This document shows positions 23,494 to 32,296 of a stretch of DNA of 44,209 nt, piece after piece. The notes beneath the pieces are model-generated. The model was not told the DNA's origin and did not search any database. It saw nothing but the letters and a program-made list of their open reading frames with translations. Every line of letters begins with the position of its first letter. The stretch's first letter is position 1. The position numbers were made by a program, and so were the translations under genes. The stretch is from Clostridia bacterium (GTDB taxonomy: Bacteria > Bacillota > Clostridia > Christensenellales > Aristaeellaceae). The stretch is from contig JAFWEY010000013.1 in NCBI GenBank assembly GCA_017512675.1, forward strand, positions 1 to 44,209, written 5' to 3'.

Positions 23494-24576
23494 ATGCTTA
23501 CGAGTCAGAAAATCAAGGAAACCGCTCTGGCGGCCGGAGCCGACCTGTGCGGCATCGGGCCGATGAGCCGGTTTGAAGGCGCGCCGGTCGAGATGGATCC
23601 GCGTTACCTGTTTCCGGAAGCGAAAAGCTGTATCGCGTTCGCGTTCCGGATTCCGCGGGGCGTACAGCGCGGCATCGAGCAGGGTACCCAGTTTTATCAG
23701 TATCCCTCCATGGCTTACGGCGGCATCAACGAGATTTTCGCCCCCAGCGTTCTGTACCACGTGGGAAAGCTGATCGAGGACGAGGGCTTCGAGGCCTTCC
23801 TTTACCGAAATACCGGCGCCCGCGGCTCCGTTTCCGATATGGACGGCGCGCCCGGCAACACGATCTCGCCCGAGGAACAGATCAACAACAACGAGCACGA
23901 CAAGAACAAAACGGCGCACCACCGCACGGTGCAGTTCACCCGCGCCACGCGGCCGGAAAACACCGCGCCGGATCTGCAGTTTCACTTCCGCCTGGCGGCC
24001 GTCATCTGCGGGCTGGGGGAAATCGGCTGGAGCAAGATGTTCCTGTCCCCGGAATTCGGCCCGCTGCAGCGCCTCGCCTTCATTTTCACCGACGCGGAAC
24101 TCGAATACGACGAGATGTATTCCGGCAAGCCTCTCTGCCGCCGGTGCGGGGCCTGCGTGCGGGAATGCCCTGGCCACCTGATTCCCAAGCTGGGCGATGA
24201 ATCCCGCACAGTACGGATCAATATCGCGGGAAAGACCATCGAATGGGGCGATACCGATTTCTGGAAGTGCTACGCCTACTACACGCATACCGGCCGCTAT
24301 TACAACCCGTTCGTCCCCAAGGCCGTCTGGGATGAAAACAAAAACGGCGATCTGGATCTGTTCGAAGGCGTGACCGACAAAGCGGACGAGAAGACGGTGG
24401 TGCGCGCTTATACGGCGCTGGAAAACTACTTCCCGACCTGGGTGGGCTACAATATGGCCAAGTGCGGCGGATGCATTCGCGGCTGCGTAAGCGCGCTGGA
24501 AAGAAAAGGCGGCTGCATGGAAACCCGCTTCAAAAAGCCGCTGCGCACAGGCAAGGCCTGGAAAATGGACAGATAG
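23494..24576 (+). CDS. QueG-like 4Fe-4S protein, first of three tandem paralogues
   Basis: A 360-residue protein with AAGGAAGGG ahead of ATG. The N-terminal two thirds resemble the cobalamin-binding, nitroreductase-fold domain of epoxyqueuosine reductase/reductive dehalogenases (IKETALAAGADLCGIGPMSRF; CIAFAFRIPRG). The ferredoxin part has CRRCGACVRECPG and a second, incomplete-looking set, CGGCIRGC. This copy has an extra segment of about 40 residues (130-170, rich in N, H and K) that the other two lack. A corrinoid-dependent reductive reaction on a small molecule is possible, but true tRNA epoxyqueuosine reduction is unlikely for three adjacent paralogues in a transport operon. Neither B12 binding nor substrate can be confirmed from sequence. 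Confidence 0.65.
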   Translation: MLTSQKIKETALAAGADLCGIGPMSRFEGAPVEMDPRYLFPEAKSCIAFAFRIPRGVQRGIEQGTQFYQYPSMAYGGINEIFAPSVLYHVGKLIEDEGFEAFLYRNTGARGSVSDMDGAPGNTISPEEQINNNEHDKNKTAHHRTVQFTRATRPENTAPDLQFHFRLAAVICGLGEIGWSKMFLSPEFGPLQRLAFIFTDAELEYDEMYSGKPLCRRCGACVRECPGHLIPKLGDESRTVRINIAGKTIEWGDTDFWKCYAYYTHTGRYYNPFVPKAVWDENKNGDLDLFEGVTDKADEKTVVRAYTALENYFPTWVGYNMAKCGGCIRGCVSALERKGGCMETRFKKPLRTGKAWKMDR

Positions 24577-24612
24577 GGCTCATCTGCCCGGACAAGAGGT
24601 GAAAATACAGAT

Positions 24613-25569
24613 ATGGCGCTCACCAGTGAATTGATCAAACAGCGGGCGGCGGAACTCGGTGCGGATCTCTGCGGAATCGCGGACATCCGGCATTTCGGAG
24701 ACTGTCCGCCGCAGCGGGATCCCAGGCAGGTGCTGCCCGACGCGACCTATGTCATCGGTTTCGGCTTCCGGGTGCCCCGGGCGCTGTACGAGCAGATGGC
24801 CCGCGGCAAACAGTATTATAACTACACTTCCCTCGGCGTAAAGTACATCGACGAAGAATTCGTGCAGATGTTCCTGCTGCGGATCGCCGCGATGATCGAA
24901 AACGAGGGCTACGACGCCTGTGTACAGCGCAACACTTCCAACATACGCATCCAGGGCGACAAGACCCAGAATCCCGAGCTCTTCGACACGTACGAGCTGA
25001 AATACGCCGAAGCGGTCGCGCCGGGAAAGCCCGTGCCGGACATCATTCTGGATTTTCCAAAGGCGGCACAGGCCTGCGGGCTGGGAAGCATCAGCATGAA
25101 GGGGAACGTTCTGACCCCCCGCTTCGGCCCGCGGGTGCGGTTCGCCTTTATCATCACCGACGCGCCGCTCGAAACGGATCCCCCGTTTGAAGGAAACCTG
25201 TGTGACGGGTGCGGAGAATGCGTAAAGGCGTGTCCCGGTCACGCGATCCGCGAGGACGGGACCGTCAACACCTGGAACTGCAGCATCTGCTATCGGGGCG
25301 GGTTCCGCGGCAGCCCCTACATGACGGACGACGTGCTCAGGGACGTGCCGGACCGCGACGCGATTCTGGACGGGAAAAAGGAATTCGATGCCGAATCGGC
25401 GCGCGCTCTTTACCGGCAGCTGGATTTCCTGCCCTACAGCATCAACGGCTACGTCGGATGCCTGTGCGGCAAAGCGTGCGACACCGCGTGCTACAGGCAC
25501 CTGGAGCGCATCGGGGCAATTTCCGGCCGGCCGGACCGCGAAGGCGGCTGCGTGCCCGGAGAGGAGTGA
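24613..25569 (+). CDS. QueG-like 4Fe-4S protein, second paralogue
   Basis: A 318-residue protein in the same family (IKQRAAELGADLCGIADIRHFGD; TYVIGFGFRVPRAL). It has a canonical cluster motif, CDGCGECVKACPG, and a C-terminal CLCGKACDTACYRHLE that is shared with the third paralogue but not with the first. The ribosome site is weak (AAGAGG, 12 bases upstream), so expression may depend on readthrough from the preceding gene. It ends 6 bp before the third copy, whose ribosome site lies in its 3' end. Presumed cytosolic redox enzyme; substrate unknown. Confidence 0.65.
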   Translation: MALTSELIKQRAAELGADLCGIADIRHFGDCPPQRDPRQVLPDATYVIGFGFRVPRALYEQMARGKQYYNYTSLGVKYIDEEFVQMFLLRIAAMIENEGYDACVQRNTSNIRIQGDKTQNPELFDTYELKYAEAVAPGKPVPDIILDFPKAAQACGLGSISMKGNVLTPRFGPRVRFAFIITDAPLETDPPFEGNLCDGCGECVKACPGHAIREDGTVNTWNCSICYRGGFRGSPYMTDDVLRDVPDRDAILDGKKEFDAESARALYRQLDFLPYSINGYVGCLCGKACDTACYRHLERIGAISGRPDREGGCVPGEE

Positions 25570-25575
25570 AGCACA

Positions 25576-26517
25576 GTGCAAAATGATCTGAGGGAAAGAA
25601 TCGTCGCCTGCGCGAAGCGGTTCGAGGCGGATATCGTCTGCTTCGGCGGGATCGGCCGCTTCGGGGGAACGCGCGTGAGGGAAATCTTCCCGGAAACGAA
25701 AACCGTGATCTGCCTCGCTTTCCGCGTCCTGCGCGGGGTGTTCCGCGGCATCGAAGAGGGAACCACCTATTACCAGTACTGCACCAACGGCGTGGAAGTC
25801 ATCGAAGAGACCGTCATGCCCCGCGCGCTTCTGCGGGTTTGCGCGCTGCTGGAGGACGAAGGGTTCCTGGCACTGCCGCAGCGCCGCCACCAGTGCGTGA
25901 TGGAAGCGGAAGAAGGGCACAATTTCGAAATGCACTACGAGGAAATCTACCACGGCCGAAAGACCGAACCGCAGCTGGAATTCGAGGATGCCGCCGTTCG
26001 CTGCGGGCTCGGGGAAAAGAGTTTTTACGGCACCGTGCTCACGCCGCAGTTCGGGCCGATGCAGCGCTGGTGCTTCGTGCTGACCGATGCAGTGCTGGAG
26101 GAAACCCCGCTGCCCGAGCCGCGCCTGTGCGACGGCTGCCGTGACTGCGTTCGCGCCTGCCCGGGGCACGCGATCTCCGACTGCGGCGTTCGCAGCGTAT
26201 GGCAGTGCGGCCCCTATTACCGCGGCGCGCGAATGGCGAAGAACCCGTTCATGCCGCCGGACGCGTTCCCGGATCTCCCGAACCGGAAGGAAATCATGGA
26301 GGGGAAGGCGGAACTGACTCCGGAAGAAAGCATCCGCGTGATGGAAGGCTGCATCTATTACCCGCCGATCAAGCAGGGATACGCCTCCTCGATCTGCGGC
26401 AAGGCCTGCGACATGGCGTGCTACATGCATTTGGAAAAGCAGGGAAAGCTCAACCGCAGCTTCCATGAGCCGTTCCGCCGGCGCGGGGAATGGTTCCTGG
26501 AGATGCCCGAAGAATAA
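25576..26517 (+). CDS. QueG-like 4Fe-4S protein, third paralogue
   Basis: A 313-residue protein starting at GTG 25576, with GAGGAG nine bases upstream overlapping the end of the second paralogue. Same architecture: N-terminal QueG-like domain (ACAKRFEADIVCFGGIGRFGG; VICLAFRVLRGVF), cluster motif CDGCRDCVRACPG, and the C-terminal ICGKACDMACYMHLEK. It is the last gene of the operon. Paralogues two and three are closer to each other than to the first, consistent with successive tandem duplication and functional divergence, possibly as subunits of one heteromeric complex (inference). Confidence 0.65.
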   Translation: MQNDLRERIVACAKRFEADIVCFGGIGRFGGTRVREIFPETKTVICLAFRVLRGVFRGIEEGTTYYQYCTNGVEVIEETVMPRALLRVCALLEDEGFLALPQRRHQCVMEAEEGHNFEMHYEEIYHGRKTEPQLEFEDAAVRCGLGEKSFYGTVLTPQFGPMQRWCFVLTDAVLEETPLPEPRLCDGCRDCVRACPGHAISDCGVRSVWQCGPYYRGARMAKNPFMPPDAFPDLPNRKEIMEGKAELTPEESIRVMEGCIYYPPIKQGYASSICGKACDMACYMHLEKQGKLNRSFHEPFRRRGEWFLEMPEE

Positions 26518-26522
26518 ACCTT

Positions 26523-26550
26523 CGCGGACCCCGTCTTCGGGGTCCGCGTT
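26523..26550 (+). terminator. Hairpin at the end of the importer/QueG-like operon
   Basis: An 11-bp perfect stem, CGCGGACCCCG (26523-26533) with CGGGGTCCGCG (26538-26548), TCTT loop. Only TT follows, so termination strength is uncertain. Confidence 0.65.
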
Positions 26551-26695
26551 CGCATCCGATTCCCGGGCCTGTCGGCAGGCGGTTCGGATAAATCTCAAGA
26601 CCGTTGGGATCGATAGCTCCAAAGCTTTGAAATCCACCGCGGCGGCCTGTGCCGGATTAAGCGTCCGGCTCTCTTCATTTTGCTCGCCCCGCCGC

Positions 26696-26719
26696 AAGCC
26701 CCACCCTCGGGTGGGGCTT
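26696..26719 (-). terminator. Hairpin downstream of the giant surface-protein gene
   Basis: AAGCCCCACC and GGTGGGGCTT form a 10-bp stem with a CTCG loop, 55 bp after the minus-strand stop at 26775. It is nearly symmetrical and could act for both convergent units. The T runs are short on either side. Confidence 0.6.
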
Positions 26720-26774
26720 TATCAAGGGCATTCGCAGGCCGTCGTATGCGCCAGACGATCCAGAGCTTCGGCGG

Positions 26775-29700
26775 TTACTTCTTCTTTTTCTTCCTGAAGG
26801 CAACGCCCGCCGCGGCGAGCAGCAGCACGACGACCGCGGCGATCGCCGCCGATCCGCTCCTGCCGAATACACTGCCGGCTTCACTCGGCGCTTCCTGCAC
26901 CGGCTCAGCGCTTTCCCCGGCGTCTTCCAGTTCGATTTCGGTTCCGCTCTCCGCGTCGGCCGGCACGTTCTCCACAGAGCCCTCCTCCAGGCTGAGGCCC
27001 TCGCTGAGATCCAGCTCGTTTTCCGGCGCCCCTTCGCCGCTTTCGGCCGGTTCCTCAACCGGTTCGGTTCCGGCTTCTTCCGTCACGGCATTCTCGTCGA
27101 ACAGCCACAGCGCCGTCGCCGTCACGTCCCCGCTGACCGTAATCGCATCTCCCGCTTTCGCGACAAAGGTTCCATCGTTCCCGCTGATTTCCCAGCTGTC
27201 GAACGTGGCGCCTTCGAGCGAATAACCGGCGTCCGGCAGCACGTATAAGCTCCCGCCCGCTGCCTGTACGGGTTCCATCTCCCCGTCCGCGCCGCCGCCG
27301 TCGAACGTGACGGTGTACGCCGCCGCGGGTTCGACGGGCTTCTCTTCGGCGGTCTCCTCCTCTGCCTGCTGTTCCGTCTCCGCTTCATGCGCGTCTTCCC
27401 TGGGCTGCTCGGACACCGGCGGCTCTTCCGTTTCGGCTGCCGTCTCCGCCTCAGGCTCCGCGCTCTCCGCTTCTTCGGGCTGCTCGAATACCGGCGGCTC
27501 TTCCGTTTCGGCTGCCGTCTCCGCTTCGGGCTCCGCGCTCTCCGCTTCTTCGCTTTGTTCTGCCTCAGGTGTGTTCCCGCTCTCCTCGGTTTCTGCTTCG
27601 GCTTCTTCCTCCGCCGGCACTGCTACCGCCGTCTGCCATTGCGCGGTCACCACCGTATCCCCTGCCACCGTGATGGCCTCGCCGGGCTGCAGAATTTCCC
27701 CGCCGACCAGCCAGCCCGCGAATTCCATGCCTTCCGGTGCGGTGAACCCGTTCGCCGGCAGCGAATAGCTGCCATTCTCATCCGGTTCTGCCGCATCCAT
27801 CCCGCCTTCGCCGCCGTTCGCGTCGAAGGCGATGAAAACAGGCGCCGCTGCTTTCTGCCACAGCGCGGATACGGTGGTATCGGAGGCGACAGAGATCACA
27901 TCATTCGGCTGTGCGATCACAGCTTCGGCGTTGCCGACGGTCACTGACCATCCTGAAAAGACCGAATCCTCCGCGGTGAAGCCGCATGCGGGCAGCATAT
28001 AGGCGCTTCCGGAAGCGAGGGTAACGGAAGCCATGCCTCCATCCGCATTCTCAAGGCCGGATGCAAAGGTGACGGTCGCGGGTACGCCCAGGAAGGCCTC
28101 GCCGTCTGTATTGACGCCTACGACATAGTCCGGTTTATCGCTGGAGAAGCCCGCGGCCGCGTCTGTGTCGGAAAGGCCGGAAGCGAACACGCCATTGCTG
28201 CCGCCCGCTTTGGTAACGCCGATTTTCGCTCCATCGGTCAGGGGACCGGTCACGCTGATCTTTGACGAGATGACGCTTCCCGAATCGTCGTACAGATAGA
28301 CGTTATACCCCTTGTTTACATCGTTCCCGGTGAGCGAATTGTCTTTCACCACCGGGCGGCCGGAGACGTTCAGGGTGCCGCCATTGCAGATTCCGCCGCC
28401 CTGCTTCTTGGAGACGTTTCCCGTTATCGTGCCGCCGTACAGATTCAGCGTCGCGCTGGTGCCGTCCCGGGAGCCGATATAGATCGCGCCGCCGTTGCTG
28501 TCGGCCATATTCCTTGTGATCCTGCCGCTGTTGATCGTGATCGTTCCCGCGTGCGCCGAGATTGCGCCGCCGCTCTTGACGGACGAGTTCATACTGAGCT
28601 CGCCGCCGTTCATATTCAGCGTACCGCTGTTATAGATCGCGCCGCCGTCCTTGGTGGTCAAATTGTCCTTTATCGTTACATTCGTCAGATTCAGCGTGCC
28701 GTTGTTGATGATCGCGCCGCCGTTTTCGATATTCATTCCGCCCGTGACGGTGCCGCGGCCGATCAATTCCAGCGTGCCTTCGTTGGTGAACACGTTTCCG
28801 TCGACCAGTACCTCATTGAGATTGCGGTCGATGGTGTGATTCTGCAATTCGATCACGATATGCTTGCCCGCAGGAATCACGATCGGGACATCATCGGCTG
28901 CGGCGGTAACGTCGCGTGACAATTGGATCACAGAGGGCTCTCCGTCGGGCTTTGCGCTGATCTCCTCCTGAAGCGCTTTCCAGTGATAAATTTTCTTGCT
29001 TTCGGTGTAGGTCTCGCCGTCAACGGCCACGCTCGCGGTATATTCGGTTTCTGTTGCGGTCTCAATTGCCTCTGTATCGTCGTCTGTGCGGGTGCCTTCC
29101 GCGCCGCCGCTGAAACTGCAGGTGCCGCCGCAGTCAAACACAGCGGCCGCGCTGCTGTAATCCGCAGACCAGGTCCAGACCGGCTCCCTGTGCCTGTCGG
29201 TGGGCACAAACTGACATTCGTAGTATGCGGCGATGCCGCAAAGGGCGCTGCCGTGCGGGCCGCGGAATACGACGCCGGTGCCCGGATCGAAGGATTCCTC
29301 CGGCCCGGATTCATATATGTAATGCGAGTAGGAGATCGACCCGGTCGACGTGGAGGCAAAGGTCTCCAGAGCGGTGCAGCCCTTGAACGCGTCGGTGCCG
29401 ATATCTTTCAGGCCGCTGCCGATCGTTACGGTCTTCAGCCCGGTGCACCCCTCAAACGCGCTTCTGTAGATGCCGGTAAGGCTGTCGCCTGCCGTCACGC
29501 TTGTCAGAGCGGTATTGTCCTTGAATACCTCAGAATCGATCGATACGACCGCTCTGCCGACCATACCGCTTTCGACATAGCCCTCGGGAATCGTATCGGG
29601 AATGACGATATCGGCGTCTGTGCCGTTGTATTCGTATATCGTGCACAGATTCGCGTATCCCGGGATCGGGTTGCCCCGGAAGCGGAAATACGGAACGAGA

Positions 29701-31601
29701 AGCTCTGACGCTGCCGTGCGCTCAAGCGCGCCTCCGTTTTCGACAAAGTCCCAGCCGCAGATCGGGCAGGAATAGTATTCCACATTGCCGTTGATGTAGC
29801 TGCCGGCAACGGGGTCATTGGCCGGCGGAACAGCCGCATGATGCGTCGTAGTCGCCACATCGTGCGCGTGGGCCTTCCTCAGCGTTTTGCCGGCCATGGC
29901 GGCGAGATCGGTTTCGAAAAGAGTGCCGGTATACTCCCGTTCATAGTCGGTCAGGGCCTGCCCGTCGGCGATTTTGGCGATTCCGTCATCGAAAGCAATG
30001 CTGCCCAGGAAGATACGGTCGTCGTCATCGGCACAGCTGAGCGTGAGCAGCCCTTCCTCGATCGTCAGGCTCGCTATGTTTGTGACGCCGGAGGTGATTT
30101 CCAGCGAACCGCAGCTCACTTCCCCGGCAACCGTCAGCGAACCGTTCCGGACGCTGAGCGCACTGCCGGCGCTGTTGATCGTATTGACCTCGTATTGCGC
30201 GCCGCAAACGTTGAGTTCACTGCCGCTGAAGGAATCGGAAACGAGTTTGCCGGTGCCGTTTGTCTGCCCGTAAATGCTCATCTTGCCGCCGCTGATCCCG
30301 CTCTGTACGGTGATCGTCGCGCCGTCAGCGACGATGATGCGCACGTCGCCGTTCAATTCGATATTGCGCGGGAACGATTTGTCGTGATAATAGTTGACGT
30401 TCTCTTTCACCACATACCAGGCAGGCTCATCGCCGTCGCTGCCGAGGGGAGTGTAGTAATAAAAACCGCTGCTCGTCAGCCGGTAGTTCTCCTGTTCAAA
30501 TCCGGTGAGAACCCTTGCCTCGACCGTAAGGGGGCTGCCGTTCTCATCGATACAGCTGACGGACTCGGTCGGGCTCGAGGGGGCAAACCGGGTGAAGATC
30601 CCCGTGCGCTCGGCGGGCATCGCAAAGGTATAGGAATCGTTCAGGATGTCGCTTATATGATTGTGCTCATGATAGCTGCTGTCTTCCAAATAGAACATAT
30701 CGACGCACCCGTTCTCCGCCGGAGAGAAGGTGACGGTGACCGTATCGCCGGTCCTGACGCCGCTGATGGGGAAAGAGCCGTCCGACGATACGGAAACGGG
30801 TTCACCGCCGTTGACAGCGACCGTATAGCTGCCGTATCCCGCTCCGGAGAGTACGGCGCGCAGCTCCTGCTCCACCGCCTCAAACTCTGCGGCAACGGCA
30901 ACCGCGGAGGCCGGCATGGTGAATTCGAAATCCTCGGATACTTCAACGGCCTGCCCTTCCGAATCGGTGACCGTCAGCGATACCAGACGGCAGCCGGCCT
31001 CAGGCGTTACCGTCAGGGCGACGGTCTCCCCCATATCCGCTGTTTCGGGAGCTGTGACCGTACCCGGTCCGGTTTGGCTGACTTCGACGGCATAGATGTT
31101 GCTCAGGAATACCGCTTTCACGACGGCCGAGGAGCCGGGCATGAGGAACGATCCGTTTGAAACAGTGACCGGATTGCCGCTGTGGTCGGTGACCGTAACG
31201 GAGTCCAGACGGCAGCGCGCCTTCGGGGTGGCGGTAAAGGTGATCCCGTCGCCCTCGTGCGCCATCGGCAGGCTGGTCGTGACGGTTCCCAGGGTTTCAT
31301 CACAGTCGGTAAAGACGGGATACACAGGGGCTGCGTTCTCTTTCTGCTTCACAAAGATATTATAATTGTAGTTGGAGGCCAATCTTCCGTTTTCGTCCAG
31401 ACTTACCCCCTGGATCTTCATGCTGCTGTCAAGATGGATGCTGCCGGCATAATGATCGCCGTCCCCGGCGCCGATCGGAGGCCAGACAAGGTCTTGATGT
31501 GATGCATTGTAACCGCCCGTTATGTTCAGGGAACTGCCGTAAAAAGAGATGTCGTTCATGGTCCCGGAGCCGCTCGCGCCGATCCCGGGAGCGCCGGGCA
31601 C
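26775..31601 (-). CDS. Giant repeat-rich surface protein, main part (gene frameshifted near 31825)
   Basis: This frame holds 1608 residues from its first Met and is open further upstream to about 31850, where it continues the N-terminal frame 31736-32170; the intact protein would have about 1800 residues. Domains in order: glycine/asparagine beta-helix segments; Flg_new_2/InlB-like repeats (for example GDGITFTATPKARCRLDSVTV); a BspA-like LRR block (SAFEGCTGLKTVTIGSGLKDIG); a right-handed beta-helix with repeated GGAIxNxGTLNxxG units; two more InlB B-like repeats; a Glu/Pro-rich spacer with a 25-residue tandem duplication; a last InlB-like repeat. It ends in a membrane helix plus RKKKKK. There is no LPXTG, so anchoring is probably by this helix. 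Likely adhesin or matrix-binding protein. Confidence 0.8.
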   Translation of the reverse strand: MPGAPGIGASGSGTMNDISFYGSSLNITGGYNASHQDLVWPPIGAGDGDHYAGSIHLDSSMKIQGVSLDENGRLASNYNYNIFVKQKENAAPVYPVFTDCDETLGTVTTSLPMAHEGDGITFTATPKARCRLDSVTVTDHSGNPVTVSNGSFLMPGSSAVVKAVFLSNIYAVEVSQTGPGTVTAPETADMGETVALTVTPEAGCRLVSLTVTDSEGQAVEVSEDFEFTMPASAVAVAAEFEAVEQELRAVLSGAGYGSYTVAVNGGEPVSVSSDGSFPISGVRTGDTVTVTFSPAENGCVDMFYLEDSSYHEHNHISDILNDSYTFAMPAERTGIFTRFAPSSPTESVSCIDENGSPLTVEARVLTGFEQENYRLTSSGFYYYTPLGSDGDEPAWYVVKENVNYYHDKSFPRNIELNGDVRIIVADGATITVQSGISGGKMSIYGQTNGTGKLVSDSFSGSELNVCGAQYEVNTINSAGSALSVRNGSLTVAGEVSCGSLEITSGVTNIASLTIEEGLLTLSCADDDDRIFLGSIAFDDGIAKIADGQALTDYEREYTGTLFETDLAAMAGKTLRKAHAHDVATTTHHAAVPPANDPVAGSYINGNVEYYSCPICGWDFVENGGALERTAASELLVPYFRFRGNPIPGYANLCTIYEYNGTDADIVIPDTIPEGYVESGMVGRAVVSIDSEVFKDNTALTSVTAGDSLTGIYRSAFEGCTGLKTVTIGSGLKDIGTDAFKGCTALETFASTSTGSISYSHYIYESGPEESFDPGTGVVFRGPHGSALCGIAAYYECQFVPTDRHREPVWTWSADYSSAAAVFDCGGTCSFSGGAEGTRTDDDTEAIETATETEYTASVAVDGETYTESKKIYHWKALQEEISAKPDGEPSVIQLSRDVTAAADDVPIVIPAGKHIVIELQNHTIDRNLNEVLVDGNVFTNEGTLELIGRGTVTGGMNIENGGAIINNGTLNLTNVTIKDNLTTKDGGAIYNSGTLNMNGGELSMNSSVKSGGAISAHAGTITINSGRITRNMADSNGGAIYIGSRDGTSATLNLYGGTITGNVSKKQGGGICNGGTLNVSGRPVVKDNSLTGNDVNKGYNVYLYDDSGSVISSKISVTGPLTDGAKIGVTKAGGSNGVFASGLSDTDAAAGFSSDKPDYVVGVNTDGEAFLGVPATVTFASGLENADGGMASVTLASGSAYMLPACGFTAEDSVFSGWSVTVGNAEAVIAQPNDVISVASDTTVSALWQKAAAPVFIAFDANGGEGGMDAAEPDENGSYSLPANGFTAPEGMEFAGWLVGGEILQPGEAITVAGDTVVTAQWQTAVAVPAEEEAEAETEESGNTPEAEQSEEAESAEPEAETAAETEEPPVFEQPEEAESAEPEAETAAETEEPPVSEQPREDAHEAETEQQAEEETAEEKPVEPAAAYTVTFDGGGADGEMEPVQAAGGSLYVLPDAGYSLEGATFDSWEISGNDGTFVAKAGDAITVSGDVTATALWLFDENAVTEEAGTEPVEEPAESGEGAPENELDLSEGLSLEEGSVENVPADAESGTEIELEDAGESAEPVQEAPSEAGSVFGRSGSAAIAAVVVLLLAAAGVAFRKKKKK
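27405..27554 (-). repeat. 75-bp tandem repeat coding for a Glu/Pro-rich 25-residue unit
   Basis: Two near-identical 75-bp units (period set by ACCGGC at 27415 and 27490) encode AESAEPEAETAAETEEPP plus a short variable end. They form a stalk-like low-complexity spacer; such units vary easily in copy number. Confidence 0.75.
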
Positions 31602-31735
31602 GTTATCCTTTCCGTTACAGCCGTACGCGGTGATGTTGCCGCCGTTGATGGTTATGACGCCGCTGTCGTGTCCGCAGCTGCCGAGGCCCGGCGCGCCATT
31701 GCCGCCTTCCGCAACGATCTTTCCGCCGTTGATCG

Positions 31736-32170
31736 TCAGATTTCCGGAATCCCCGCTTGTTGCATCGCCGCCGATCCCGGGGCGGTAATCAGTTTTGCCG
31801 TTTGCTCGCAGATAGCTCTGCCGCCGCTCTGCCCCCAGATGATCAGGTGCGAACCCGGATTGAGAACGATGCCGGCGTCTGCGGTAAAGTTGTTACAGTC
31901 GTCACAGATGATCAGATTCACAGTGCCGTTGACATAAAAGGTATTGTTGCTAAGGCCGCCGTACCTGAACGCGTACCAGCCGTTCGACCAGTTCGTGACA
32001 TCCTTCGTGACCCGTATGCAGGACCGCATACCCATGTCCTCGCCCGCCGCGTTCACGTAGGCGACGTCGACTCTTCCATCGGCCGCGCCGGCAGCCGGGG
32101 CCATTGCGAACACCCCGATCATCATCGTAACGGCCAGCAGGATATTCATTGCCTTTTTCAGATTCCGCAT
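31736..32170 (-). CDS. N-terminal part of the giant surface protein, with signal peptide
   Basis: ATG 32170 has AAGGAGGCGCC upstream (the rc of 32171-32183). The signal peptide runs to about residue 29 (FAMAPAAGA-AD). The mature start (VNGTVNLIICDDCNNFTADAGIVLNPGSHLIIWGQSGG) is the start of a beta-helix. In this frame the sequence then drifts into unrelated residues and stops at 31736. The other frame reads QSYLRANGKTDYRPGIGGDATSG, the natural continuation. The lesion, equivalent to one missing base, is therefore near 31819-31830. The two frames are one gene. Confidence 0.75.
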   Translation of the reverse strand: MRNLKKAMNILLAVTMMIGVFAMAPAAGAADGRVDVAYVNAAGEDMGMRSCIRVTKDVTNWSNGWYAFRYGGLSNNTFYVNGTVNLIICDDCNNFTADAGIVLNPGSHLIIWGQSGGRAICEQTAKLITAPGSAAMQQAGIPEI

Positions 32171-32211
32171 AAGGCGCCTCCTTATTCATCATCGCGTATC
32201 GTATGCGAACT

Positions 32212-32244
32212 GCCTGTCCGCTGCTGAAACGCGGCCGGACAGGC
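32212..32244 (-). promoter_or_regulatory. 9-bp hairpin in the leader of the surface-protein mRNA
   Basis: GCCTGTCCG (32212-32220) pairs perfectly with CGGACAGGC (32236-32244). It lies between the predicted -10 and the ribosome site, without a T run, so it is a leader structure rather than a terminator. Confidence 0.5.
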
Positions 32245-32253
32245 TTGACTTTC

Positions 32254-32296
32254 ATTGTCACTTATTATAACAGACAATGTCCACTGATTGTCCACT
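32254..32296 (-). promoter_or_regulatory. Promoter of the surface-protein gene with tandem TGTCCACT repeats
   Basis: On the minus strand TGT-TATAAT is an extended -10 (TATAAT = 32264-32269). The -35 region holds two direct repeats, TGTCCACT on the plus strand at 32278-32285 and 32289-32296, with an 11-bp period, and an imperfect third (TTGTCACT, around 32255-32262) downstream of the -10. Same-face repeats replacing a good -35 suggest an activator site. The 412-bp gap 32171-32582 also holds the alcohol dehydrogenase promoter; 32300-32500 shows nothing else. Confidence 0.5.

Noticed and set aside
26775..26880. LPXTG sortase anchor on the giant surface protein
   Set aside because: No LPxTG-like motif precedes the C-terminal membrane helix; only the helix and a poly-Lys tail are present.
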